A stretch of 64,000 nucleotides of DNA from Nymphaea colorata (taxonomy: Eukaryota > Streptophyta > Magnoliopsida > Nymphaeales > Nymphaeaceae), in assembly GCF_008831285.2 (NCBI RefSeq), contig NC_045140.1, positions 5,373,528 to 5,437,527 on the forward strand, given 5' to 3'. Shown piece after piece: positions 23,966-36,140 of the stretch. Positions within the stretch are counted from its first letter, which is position 1; every line of letters starts with the position of its first letter. The translations under genes and the position numbers were made by a program. The notes beneath the pieces are model-generated. The model was given only the letters and a program-made list of their open reading frames with translations, was not told the DNA's origin and did not search any database.

Positions 23966-25144
23966 GGTGAATTGAAGTACCCGATCACATGGGATTCTTT
24001 TAAAATATAACCACCCTCAACGTGTCAACATGTTAGAGTGATCTTGAGAAAGATCATTTGGATGTGTCCTACAATCTGTTCTGTTCACAAGAAAAGCACA
24101 CCATTCAGCTTCTGACATCCTTCATGTTGCAAATACTACTGATGATAAGGAGGAAGGAAGGGAAGCCCTATGGCCCCTTGTTTCAGGTCCTCATTTAACT
24201 GCTCTCCTAAGATTCCCAACTTTGACTGCCAGATGCGAAAGCAGCCGAGTTAATCCTTAAATGGAAAATGCACATCAATATGGTTGAACAATACAGCCGA
24301 TCGAGTATCATAAGAGACAATGGAAAACAACATTCAAAGCTATTTAATCATTCCAAAGTTAAAAGTCATTCGGAAAAGCAAAGGGCAGTCTAACTCTCCA
24401 TTCATGACAATCTTTTGAACACATTCTATCATAGTTATATATTATCATTTCCAGGATGAACCATCACTCCCATGTCTCAAGATGTCTTGAATGCAAATGC
24501 AGTTTATGTAGATAATAACCAGATAAATGCCCTGACCTACTACTGCAGTTTTTTCAGAGAGCCAAATGATTAAACAAGAGTGAATCATTGAGTAACTAGA
24601 ACGTAAAGCATTTGTGTAGGAAAATGAACTCAATCATTCTAAAACTATTGAAGCTAAAACTTAGTTGTCTATTAACCTGCTAAAGATGACGCATATTGAG
24701 CCATGACCATGTGCAAGTTAGAGTCATCAGAGAAAACCAGATCATTCACAAGAAGGAATACAGTAAAATACAAGCCTTGATGCTACAACACCCACTCTGT
24801 TCACCTTTAAGATATATGGGTTCTTAGAAGTTAGAACCACACATTTATAGTTCTTATAACGTTCAGAACAAGAATAACAGTTAAATGATATAGCCTTTCT
24901 GTACTGCAAATCATCCTTACTATGGCATAAGAGAGACAATCAGAAGAAAAATCATTACCTCTCTATGCTCATAGAAACAAATGCACTCAAGACTCCTTAA
25001 CATACATATGATGACAAATAAACATAACGTTTGTTACACAGACAAACAAAGTAACCACCATCCAACAATAACTACTCCTAAATTGGATGCATTATTCAAG
25101 CCTTAGATCTCACAACCAGGTTTTAGCCCATATAACAGGAGGCC
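23966..25144. other. 3' flank of the GDP-fucose synthase gene
   Basis: AT-rich DNA downstream of the minus-strand gene, presumably including its 3' UTR. No other gene was recognised. Confidence 0.5.
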
Positions 25145-26369
25145 TTATGCTTGGAGATTTTGCACATACCACTTGTATGTATCAGAGAGGCCATCCTTCA
25201 AAGAGATTTTTGGAACCCATCCTAGATCAGCCAATTTTGAACTATCCATGAGTTTTCTTGGGGTCCCATCCGGCTTTGTCGTGTCCCACACAAGTTCTCC
25301 TTCAAATCCAACAACCTCCTTCACAAGTTCCGCAAGTTCTTTGATAGACACTTCCTTTCCACTTCCCACATTCATGTGACTCAACCCACTGTACTTCTCC
25401 ATGAGAAATACCACAGCATCAGCCAAATCATCAACATGAAGGAACTCGCGAAGTGGTGAACCAGTTCCCCAGACAACAACTTCCTTTGCACCATTAACCT
25501 TGGCTTCATGGAACCGGCGCATCAAGGCAGGCAAAACATGTGAATTTTCAGGGTGGAAGTTATCATTCGGACCATACAAGTTGGTGGGCATACCAGAGAT
25601 TGCATCCCAATTGTATTGTAAACGATATGCTTGGCACATCTTTATGCCAGAGATCTTTGCGATTGCATACCATTCATTGGTCGGCTCAAGTGGACCGGTG
25701 AGCAAAGCATCTTCTGTAATAGGTTGTGGAGCAAACTTGGGGTAAATACATGAAGACCCCAAGAAAAGAAGTTTCTTCACTCCGTTCTTATAAGCTGCAT
25801 CAATCACATTGGTCTGTATCTGCAGATTGATGCCTATGAAATCAGCAGGATAAGTATTATTTGCATGGATTCCTCCTACTTTTGCAGCCGACAAGATCAC
25901 GTACTTGGGCTTCTCCTCGAAGAAAAAATTCTCAACATCCGATTGCCTGGTCAAATCCAACTCCTTGTGTGTCCTAAGCACTAGATTCTGAAATCCCAAC
26001 TCAAGCAGTTTCCTGACAATGGCCGAGCCCACTAAACCCCGGTGACCCGCAACAAAAACCTTCGCAGATTTATCACCTAAGAATGAAACTGGAACACAAG
26101 CAAGCTCATCTCAGATAACACCAATTTCAATTTACATAGTATATGACAACATAAAACATAAGGTGTCTCATTTGGTAGAAATGACGCAAATTTCAAAATT
26201 CGAAAATGAATATATCCCTAATCTTTTACAGACAAACCAACAGTGCAGGACTCGCTTCGCAGTTTCATAAAACGGAATTATCTTCTTTGCAATCATATAT
26301 ATTAGAAACGAAAACTTCAACTTGAAATCCCAGAGAGAGAAACTCACTGCCATCGTCAATCCCACCCAT
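25145..26369 (-). CDS. GER: GDP-L-fucose synthase (GDP-4-keto-6-deoxymannose epimerase/reductase)
   Basis: Two exons on the minus strand: 26348-26369 and 25145-26076, joined at A|GT to form Ser8; the 271-bp intron has a GTGAGT donor and a CTTAG acceptor. The protein is 317 aa, normal for the family. The start AAGATGGGT has a good context. It is a short-chain dehydrogenase-type enzyme that turns GDP-4-keto-6-deoxy-D-mannose into GDP-L-fucose with NADPH, the last step of fucose donor synthesis for xyloglucan, RG-II and N-glycans, in the cytosol. Visible motifs: the nucleotide-binding G18-x2-G21-x2-G24 in [11 protein letters not shown], the GSSCIYP block with the catalytic Ser at 115/116, and Y144-x3-K148 in [15 protein letters not shown] and the [12 protein letters not shown] segment are also as in GER proteins. 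No breaks. One very small first exon is the only oddity. Confidence 0.95.
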
Positions 26370-26670
26370 CTTGAAAGAGGGTCCGATTGTCTGTGGCCCT
26401 CACTCGCTACTAAAGATTCGATCTCGGCAGTAATAGAGGAAGGAAGGCAGAAAGTTTGTTAATCCTTGTACAATAAACCACCACCGATGGATCGTAGGGA
26501 TTGGAGATCAGATCAAGATCAGACCACCAAGAAGAGAGACGGATAGACAAATGATGGACCCGTTGGTGGAGACAATTAAAGGAGAGGGAGAAGAAGATCA
26601 ACGGATGAGGAACCGTAGGGAGCACTCACCAACACATATGACTCCCCTGCAATATTATAATCAACCCACT

Positions 26671-26672
26671 CC

Positions 26673-26703
<31 letters not shown>
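26671..26703. repeat. (TC)n microsatellite upstream of GER
   Basis: A CCCTCCC start followed by about 13 TC repeats, 300 bp upstream of the GER start codon. Read in gene orientation it is a GA tract. Confidence 0.9.
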
Positions 26704-26704
<1 letters not shown>

Positions 26705-27617
26705 TCGGGAGCTGCTATTTTGCGTCCGAAGCAGGGCTCCGCAATCACGCCGCCCCTGTAGTCTGTAGATTCTCTTGGGATATGCCTCCCACCATGATCA
26801 CAGATTTCGTTATCGGAATTTTACAGGCATGCGAACAGCTTACGATAATTTCAACGTACTCAAAAGCACGTACGTATAACAAAAACGAAACTGTAAAAAC
26901 AAAGGAAAATTTTGCTTTCCAGCATATCTTTTATCATAATTTCATAGGAAAACTACCATTTGTGATTTGTTAACCAGGGCCGAACGTTCCTTTTTCAGTG
27001 TTACCATTTATCTTTAGATTGCGTTTATGATTACCTTCTTTTAAGAAGCTATCATGCATCTCAATTCATTTTGTTTTAGTCTCCGTTCTTTCTTTCTTGA
27101 TTGCCTTCTGGCTGTCAAGGAAGAGTGTCGTTTTTTTAAAATTCAATTATATAAATGATACAAAATATAACGTGTATAAGACTGAAAAAGAATCACGCGA
27201 ATCGAATGTATAAGTTAAATTTTTCAAATTTGTAGAAAGTAATCCTTTTAACTTTCTCAGTTGAAAAAAAAAACTTAAACAACAAACATTTAGGATAGTT
27301 TTGATTCTTATATTTTGTATTATTTAAATGACTAAATTAAAAGGAAAAAAACAGCTTGAAATACTAAGAAATACTCATACAGATATATAAAAAGATATAT
27401 ATAAAGAAAATGGTAGATGCTAGACAAATAAGGAATACTCTCAGCCCTAAATTTTTTTTTAAAACAGTAGTTGAGAGAATAAAAAAGTAATATTAGATGA
27501 TGAAAATGTCTATCACTATTTTTTTTTTTCAACTGTTGATCTGAAAAAGGTCCAGAACTAAAATTGTTCATTATCTATTTAGCATCTAATGTCTAGCACA
27601 TACATGTTTATCTCTCT

Positions 27618-27652
<35 letters not shown>

Positions 27653-28195
27653 AACATTTAGGTGTAAGACCTGTAAGGAATAATCTTCATAATCAAGTTT
27701 TCTAAGATGTACTGGAGAAAAAGGAGATAGGCTGTTTTAGTCATCTAACATTAATTAAAAGCTTATTCTCTTTTACTTTCTCTCGACCATCCATCTTAAA
27801 AAAATCAATGGCCAAGATGATTACTTTATAAACACATTATCTCAAAATTTTGATTCCCGTTAAAAAAGGTTCCTTCGTTATAATGCTGTCTGCTGCAGGA
27901 CATCACCCCTTACTGCAATTAGCGGAAAGAAATAACATTGGATTCAAAATTGCCGCTAAATACAGAGAAAAGAGGCAGAACAGAGCAAATGCACTAACTA
28001 TTTGTGCAAGTTTCCACTGCTTTGAGCTTCACCTGGATCTTGGCATTCATCATGAATAGGTTAATGGCAATTTTTTCTCAATAAAACAAAAACTTTTGGC
28101 TTTCCCGAGTCATCATGGTTCTTGAATAATCCATCTTCATGGTAGACCAATTTTATGTTTATGTTTTTTTTTATCATATTTCTTGAAACCACTTT
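26704..28195. other. AT-rich intergenic DNA with an (AT)n run
   Basis: No gene recognised. An (AT)n microsatellite lies at about 27620-27650. Confidence 0.5.
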
Positions 28196-28199
28196 TAGA

Positions 28200-28395
28200 T
28201 TGTGTTTGTTTCATTGTGGATCAAAAATCCACTGATCTTAGGATCTTAGATGTATGGATTTAAAATCAGGCCACCTCCCATTCAACTTTAAATCTATGGT
28301 TTTTAACTTGTAGCATGGACTTAAAATAGATGCTACTGAGATCCTCAGTTTGGTTTAGTTTGTTTAAACTAAGGATCTCTGAAAAACACACCTTT
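28200..28395. mobile_element. MITE of the ATCTTAAATCCA family
   Basis: The left end reads TGTGTTTGTTTCATTGTGGATC and the right end ACTAAGGATCTCTGAAAAACACA. The middle GGATTTAAAATCAGGCCACCTCCC aligns with the reverse complement of 47440-47615 (GATTTAAGATCAGACCTTCCCTCC). The two dispersed copies in opposite orientation support a repeat family. Confidence 0.55.
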
Positions 28396-30134
28396 TTATG
28401 CATAGTTGAATCTTGATCAATCTTGATCAAGATAACGCAACCTTAACGTTTTGCTAGATTTTCCAAGAAACGAAAATTTCTAGCTTCGGAGTTAAATCCG
28501 CACTGCCTTTGAATCAACTAAGTCAAGTTCTCACCGCCAAGCAAAAGCTTATTATAATGTAGATCCAGTTTTTGTTGGATCTCGTGACCGAAAGAAAGTC
28601 TTTGAAGAATCCTGAAGTTCCGGCAACATGGTTTCCAAGAAAAATCTCCCACTCTGACTTTGTTCTATGCAATTAATATGATTAGCCAAATTGCATTCCC
28701 TAAAAAGAAAATCGATCGTGCCATTTGGTACTTCAATTTTTAGGTGCGAATCTTCTTGAAAACATGTACATGTATTAAATAATTCTTTTTCATTTTAAAG
28801 TAATTTCTTTAAGTAAAATTTTTTCGTTTTCACATATTTAAAATTAGTGTTGTCAAACTCCTTCCAAATATCGGCTTATATTTGTATGTTGAAGATACTT
28901 TTGTTTTAAAATATGATTTAAAATTAGTCGATACCAACCAAACCACGCTGTCGCTGTTGAGGTTATGAAAAGGATACAGAAATCAACACTTTACGACACT
29001 GACGACAGATATCTTGCTCCTTGTTTAATGAAATTAACTTCTATGTTTAAAAAAAATATTTTAAAAGAGCCAATGCTGATTGATTAAGGTCGACTCAGTT
29101 TTATCCTTTCATAAACTGATTTATTTCCGTCTCTAATATTAAACCACATTGATGAAAAAATTAAAAAGAAGCTAAATTCATCGGTGGATGATATTCTGAT
29201 CTGCTCGGTAAACAAGGAAGGAAGCAGGTCTTCAATATGATAAGATTGACGTTCAAGTGACAGAACTATTATCATCTTCGGTTGTCTTAATATGCAAAGT
29301 GATTCTGGACCATCCAAATGATTTGGTGAGGAAGAATAGGATTGCGTTAGAGATGTAACTGTTAGAGATACAATAATACATAGCTCAGTATTTCTTTTTT
29401 AGCTAAAGTACTAAATATAAACACCCAATACCTCCTGACAATTGGAAGCTAGTGGCTCACATTTGGTAGGATAATTTTTTCACAATTTTTTAAACGTCTT
29501 TTGTGGGGAAAAAAACGCATAACTTTTGTGGCATGAAATGCAAGCAAGTGATCAAGCTATCTCATTCAAAGTCCAAACAAAACATGCAGTTAAAAAGAAA
29601 AGTAGCTTCATAGCAGTGCATAACAACAGCAGGATATCCACTATCAACCATAAATATTATTACAGTTTCCAACAAATGCGTTCTTCTGCTTTTGAGATCT
29701 CAAGGTGAAAGGTTAAGGGTAAAATTCAGAATAGAGAAAAAAAAAAAAGGGAAAAGGGAAAAGCTAGAACATCTCAGTTCAAGAGCCACACATGGATTTA
29801 CACGTGCAGAATAAATTAAAAATGCATTTTTTCACTTCCATAAGCATGTGACATGTTAGTACAACGGGCTGAGTAAGGTACTTCTTGGCTCCTCAGGTTA
29901 GACAAAACTTCAAAAAGGCAATGTCTGTAATCAGAGCTCTACTTGATCAGTCAGGCAACTCAAAAGGTTCTTAGATATCAAAATAACCTCTAAAATCTGA
30001 AAACCCGAGCTATGGTTCACCACGAATCTTGGTGCCAGAAAGTGAAGAACGACGGCAGCCTCATTCTCCACCCCATTCAACAGAAGGAAACAGCAGAATA
30101 CCATGAGCCACTTTAAAAGCCATGCAACAGTAGA
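28396..30134. other. Intergenic DNA and 3' flank of the PMT gene
   Basis: No gene recognised. AT-rich, with poly-A runs near 29740; the right part presumably contains the 3' UTR of the minus-strand methyltransferase gene. Confidence 0.5.
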
Positions 30135-33100
30135 TTAATGTGCTTCCAACATTTTCTTTCGAGCAATCAATAACCTCTCTTCTTCTTGGGATATAGCATC
30201 TGTACCAGGTTCAACTACTACCGACCAACCATCCCAATGCAAGGCTGTTAGGAACTTCCTTATCTGATCTAGAAGAGATGTTTTGTCCCGTATGATGACA
30301 AAACCAGAAGGCCGCAGAATCCTATCCATCTCAATAAGAAGATCCATGATACTGCATCCCCGATTCTCAATGCCGGAGAATACATCCCAAGCATGAAGGA
30401 GATCGTAAGTTCGAGGATACGTTGAAAATGATTCACACCTGAATGATAAGATGAAATACATCAGATTTAAAGAATTATGGAAAGTACCTACCAGTTGGCA
30501 CTTAAACATGCGCATGATACCTTCGTATCAGCTGGCACATAAAGTGGTGAGGTTGATCCAAGTCCATAGAAATAGTCACACATCAAGGAAAACTGGTTAT
30601 TCAACAATTCAGACATAAACGAACTTTTAAGGCACACCTACTAACTCGTTACAAATGCTAACCCAAATAGGACTTTTTTCAAGTTTCCAAAGAACAGACA
30701 ATAGTAAACCACCACTACCACAGTAAAAGGTTGTAGGTGGGCAGGTCAAAGTGCAACAGTTTCATAAATTACTATTGAGGCAACGTGTAATGCAAAACAG
30801 AGAAAGGAGCCAGGAGTTGCCAATGCAGAAAAGGATATGATACAGGAACACATGCGACTAACGTTAATAACAAGTGATTTGTGGACTTGCCAACTAAACA
30901 AAACTTGTTTGGACTTGCCTTGGACCCCTTGAAACATTGCTATGAACAAAACCTAGAAGAGGCAAGCACCGATCTGTGACTTCATAGTTCATCCATAATG
31001 GAAGTGTCATACTATGCCACTCAGAGACATGATACTATCTTCATATAAATAAGAATCATGATGAACATTGGAAATTTATTGATCCCAGTGAAAGGGAAAA
31101 CTTTGAAAACTTTCACTATGATACTATCTACATAGCATTCTCTGAAAGATCAAAACTTGCACTAGAGTCACCAAAACAAATACTTTTAATCAACAAACAA
31201 TGGGCACCTGAACTGCAAAAATCAAAGAAACGCTATAAAATACTTCTGGACTATGTCATACAATTAACTCAAGGCTCGAGTTTTTTTGGCCCTTATGTCA
31301 ATTTCAAGGCCAAGCATGTATTCTGAATTCATAAGACAGCTTTCCCATGGTCATAAGCCAGGCACTGGCCCCCAATTCTAGGTCACCAGAGTACATCCAA
31401 TGGCCTCCAAATTGTAGGGTTTTGCAGTAAACTATAATGTACAAATAATAGTTGTATGCTTTTATGCTCAAGTTCATGTTCTATTTCAACTTCCCAAGAA
31501 GAGCACAATAGTGTCGAATTCTCATTTCAACAAGTATACACATCCACATATGCATGTGAGCTATGCAGTATGCAATTTAGGATGCATAAAGCAAACAAAC
31601 TGCCACAACTCTGCACAGAGGAACTCAAAAAAATCTCACTTCATTGTGAAACCAAGGGAAACCACTGTTGTCAATGACATGTTCTTACCAATCGTGCATG
31701 GTTCCAATAAGTCCTCTGTCATAAATGATCTTCAATGTGTCAGACTGGTTCACAGGAACCACGTTCATCACCCAGACATCTTTATCTTTAAGGGCAGCTG
31801 CAAAGCCACCAAGTTTTGCATTCATGTCCATGATATTTCTTAAAGTGTTTGTCTCTATTTCATGTTTCATCTCCTGCCAGTACTGAATGACCCTCCGACG
31901 CCATACTTCCTACATTTATAGGGTAGTTCTTCTTGACCACTTAGAAATTGAAGAAATAGGAGAAGAACAAAAAGTAGTTCTAATAGGAGGTCTAGCAGAA
32001 GAAGAATAGGATAGAAATTTTACCATGTCTTCGAAAAACGCTTCACTACTAATATGTAGCTCTTGTAAACGAGGTGGGGGTGTTGAAAGCCTTTGAGGCC
32101 ATGGAACCAAGCCACTACCCTTTTCCTGATGCATCTCTTTGTTGCCACAGGAAGCAAACATGTTTGAGAGAGAGAGAAACAAAATAGCATGTACTAAACC
32201 CTAGCAAGAAGCGAAAGAATTTTCTAAGCAAATAGTACACCTTTTGAATTAAAAAAGCTTTAATAGAAAATAAACAAAGCAATTTTTCTTCATTGAAGAA
32301 ACTTCAATGGAACCCCATTGATGGAGACTTAGGTAACATCAACAGCATCTGAATGTGAATACTAGGTTGACCTACACAAGTCCCAGTTGGCCTACTTTGA
32401 GATGCTGGTATTGTATTTCAACTGCCTAGACCTACCAAAGGTCAGACTGTACCTGGATATTAAGAGGATAGAGAAATAAACCTTGGTTAAACATGGACCA
32501 TACTCTGTTTGCATCCTCACAATCAAAGGAAAAGAGGGGTGGTTAATCAGAACCTTGGTTAAACCCATGTGTGGTATGAAGTATGAACGTTCATGTATCA
32601 TACCTGACTCCATTTCCCAATCAGATTTTCTGGCTTACACCATAACAGTTAATCCTATGTGTTTCACTATTACCAAAACCAGTGCCCATTTAACAATATG
32701 CATTGGACAATAACTGGGTCAAACCATGCCTACTTCACAGCTGAGTTATAATGGCATTTTATATATGTGCCACTCGATATCAATATTTGGTGTCCAATAA
32801 TCTGTCTTCTTCTCAGTTCACCCAAATATGACAAATTCAAACAGTTCTGCCTTGAGTGTATCATGAGAACGTAGCCTGCAATCTTCTCTTATCCTTGACT
32901 ATAAAACTCATGATCACTAAATGATATTGAATTTGTCAGATACCTCAAAATATTATCCATAATATAGGCTAAAGAATTTACTACCCCAGAAAATCCTTTG
33001 GAGCCACGGATTCAGAACACTAGCCAATTCCAAAGGACATACCAAGATCTGGAACATAGCAGAAGGGAATCTATAATCTATAGAAGGATGCCCAATATGG

Positions 33101-35722
33101 TTTGATGACAAAATGACTATAAATCACTCTGTTATCACCCCATTTTTTTCTTCGACTTACCGAAAGGGAAGCAAGGGCATATGAAAAGGTCCACTGACAA
33201 TGGTTGCATTTTGATACTTGTTGTTTGTACCTTACATTGAATGGAAGTCTGAGATCAAATCAACTAGTAGATTTGCCCATACTCTTTCAACTTAATTATA
33301 GTTGAACATTCAATACTGTGAATTCTAACTCCCAAAGTCCAAGTGTATATTACAAAAGATGAAAGGGAAAAACAGAAGGATCATCTACCTTTGGATGAAA
33401 AATTCTCATGTTCATATACCATTGAAAATTATTCAGTTATATGGATTCATTGGAACAAAAAAGCCAAATTAGTAGATCAATATGTGGAAAATTTTTAACA
33501 ACCATGTATTTGTCATACACTCACAAATTTGTACATAACAATACCTATAGATATGGAGATTGAACAGAAATTTACAGAAAGCAGAAAATATATGAACAAT
33601 AGAAATACCATGACAAGAACATTAAAGATATCCAGAGGCTTTTGCAATTTCAAAAATATACTATCAGTTTGTTGGCTGTAAACTTTTACTAGCGGACAAC
33701 AGCATGTATATCTATGTACAAAATTTACTTGTTTGATATCATATTTGTCGCAGTAAGGACTGTATGATGCACTAAGCTAAGTATAATATACGCAATTTAG
33801 TTCAGCTATGTCAAGAGGTCTTAAACAAGCTCTTCAGGAGGGAGGGAAAGAGAAGATAAAATCTGAAAAACAATTGTTTAAGCTACAAAAAACCACATTT
33901 CATACACTTTTTATTTGTAACCACAATAAGAAGATGCTTACTCTTTGAATATGGTGTAATACAAGCCTTCATTGGCACGTGCCAAGATGCATCTGGATCC
34001 ACATCTGAGCCACACAGTGGGGGCAAAGTTCCAGGAGCTCGTCTATTGTAACAGCTATTACTTGTCGCCTTAACCCAGATGACAGTTTGATTTCTCTTCG
34101 ATGCAACCCTCCAGCACATTCTTCTCAAAAGATCACTCATAGAATTCCATATCCTAAGGTTCTCCTCATCTTTTGAATAGGCTTCCGGAGAAGAGTAGGC
34201 AAAATAACCTCCTGGCCTCAGTACCCTATCCAATTCCAGCAACAAAACGCCATCTCTCTGAAGCCAATCAATCCTACAACGTGAACAATGGGCCAACTCA
34301 AACGATCTGCTAGGATAAGGAAGCCTCATAGTCCCCAAAACACCAACTGTAGCCGGAATTCCCCTTTCCAGGGCGAACTGGATCTGATTCTCATGACCAT
34401 CGTTAGGTGCAATTGACATTGCTATAATATCAAGAGGAAGAAGGTACGCCCCAAAACTTGCCACACCACAACCGACATCAATGACGTTCCGAATGTGCCC
34501 CCCGTTGTTGAGGTTATCATTAGGGAACTTGAGCATCTAATCCAACATAGACCCCATTTAGTGATCAGGTTCTCAGGATCAAATGAACAGCTATTGCAAC
34601 CAAAAGCACCGAAAATAAACAAATGAACCAACTCCACAATAACAAACAGAAGGTGCATACGTATGAGCAGACCTTAGCCAAATCAGCAATGTATTTATCC
34701 GCTCCATGATGAAAATGGGTTCCTCCACCAGGAAAATTTATCTTGTCCCCTCTAACCACCATCCAGTTCTGGTCAGATTTCTCGGAGGCAAGGTGAGTGT
34801 GAGGTATGTTCACCTTCCACACTTCGTCTCTGCTTGCAGGCCATTTGATGGGTACCTTTAATTATCAAACAGGAACTCCTTGTAAACTCAACAGCTACCA
34901 AGAACCCAAATTTTCACTTGTGCGTCTTTCATGCTTAAAATAGCGATAAAATCATAAAAGAAGGGGGGAGGGAGGAAAAAATCGATAAGATCAAGTGAAA
35001 AAATAGGGGGGGAAAAAACACTTACAACGAAGTAATTGTCAAAGGCAAAAAATAAAAGGAACTACAGAACGAATCTTCATATCACTACCGACCTTGTAAC
35101 CACGGGGAGGAGGGATTAGACAATTATATCGCCGTTCTTCGGGTGGGCAATGCCGCTCATAGTGCTCCATCAAGTTCAAATTGAACTTCCATTTCATCTG
35201 ATATATCAGATGTCTATCCGAGCATGGGATCAACTCCGACAGCCTAGCATCACAAACCTTCAAAAAGAGAAGAGAAAGCAAACAAGCCCATCGATGTCCA
35301 AAAACCCGAAAACTTAAAGAAGAAAGAAAACAAAGAGTCAGAGAGCTCCTCTGTAGATACAAACTTAAAATCAAAGCCAAACAACCCAAAAATCGACCAA
35401 ATCATGAGCAATTCTTCCCGGAAACTAAGGAAACCAACTTCTTAAGAACCATATAAGAGAATTCTCGAACCAAGTCACATACAGGGATGCTTTTGAGTTC
35501 GTATAAACCGTCATCCGCGTCGCCGGCCGACAGAGAGAATTTACCGACGACTATGTCGGTGCGCTCAGCAGCATCGAACTCGGCTCTGCTGAGTGGTCGC
35601 GGAGGGAGGAGGGAGCCATAGTAGATGCTGAAGAGCCCCAAGAGGGCGATCAGAGCGATGAAGAAGCGGAAGAAGAGTTTCTTCTTGTAAGACGCACCCC
35701 CACCTTCGCTTCTGCCGCTCAT
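30135..35722 (-). CDS. PMT: Putative pectin methyltransferase, PMT/QUA2 family
   Basis: Seven minus-strand exons: 35483-35722, 35093-35257, 34673-34855, 33942-34536, 32024-32136, 31689-31909 and 30135-30438. Phases fit throughout and give 606 aa, normal for the family. Order: short cytosolic N-terminus; one membrane anchor (about residues 17-38, [19 protein letters not shown]), as in type II Golgi proteins; conserved PVCD and ERHCPP blocks; then [32 protein letters not shown] (in two parts); the AdoMet site [12 protein letters not shown] (about D216-G220); [31 protein letters not shown]; and a second half with [43 protein letters not shown] and [14 protein letters not shown]. It resembles the Arabidopsis PMT1/PMT3/PMT8/PMT9 clade. 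Members are thought to methylate homogalacturonan in the Golgi; the substrate of this clade is inferred. Intron 4 (1.8 kb) and intron 6 (1.25 kb) are large and hold no recognised insert. Confidence 0.93.
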
Positions 35723-36025
35723 CTTCGACGTCTTGGCGGAGTTGCGGAGTGAGAGTGGCGAGAGAGATAGAGAGTGTGTGTGCGTCTGTACGTGCGCCTG
35801 AGCGTGTCCGTGGTTCCCGTTAAAACTCGGACTTTCGGGAGAGGAGTCTTCACTCTTCCGTTGATCTTAAAACTGAAAAATTATTATTTTAACCCAACTT
35901 TTTTCATAAAATTCCGTCAAAGACTCGAACTTGAGTCATGCTCCATAAAACAAGAGCCCACCTACTTCATTTTTTTAACTCGTTAAATAGTTTAACTATT
36001 CACCCATTATATTTCAACACTGATT
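35723..36025. promoter_or_regulatory. 5' leader and promoter side of the PMT gene
   Basis: Read in gene orientation, the 100 bp before the ATG are rich in CACAC and CTCTC, a common plant leader. The start context GAAGATGAGC is good. No certain TATA box was identified. Confidence 0.35.
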
Positions 36026-36029
36026 ATGT

Positions 36030-36140
36030 AGTGAAGACAAGTTGAGTACAATTGAGCTTGACTCATTTATAAATTAATCGAGTTTGAGTCGGTTTGGACA
36101 AGTGAGTTTGAGTTGAGCTCGAATCGACTCGACTCATTGT
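36030..36140. repeat. CGAGTT/GACTCG-rich dispersed repeat, second copy
   Basis: Carries TAATCGAGTTTGAGTCGG, GAGTTGAGCTCGAATCGACTCG and similar words, akin to 6365-6540. It lies in the intergenic gap between the PMT and COPE genes. Confidence 0.55.

Noticed and set aside
31456..31843. Plus-strand frames over PMT exon 6 and intron 6
   Set aside because: Antisense to a gene whose exons join in phase; no domain.
35774..35986. 70-codon frame upstream of the PMT gene
   Set aside because: Built on GTGTGCGT low-complexity leader sequence; no family resemblance.
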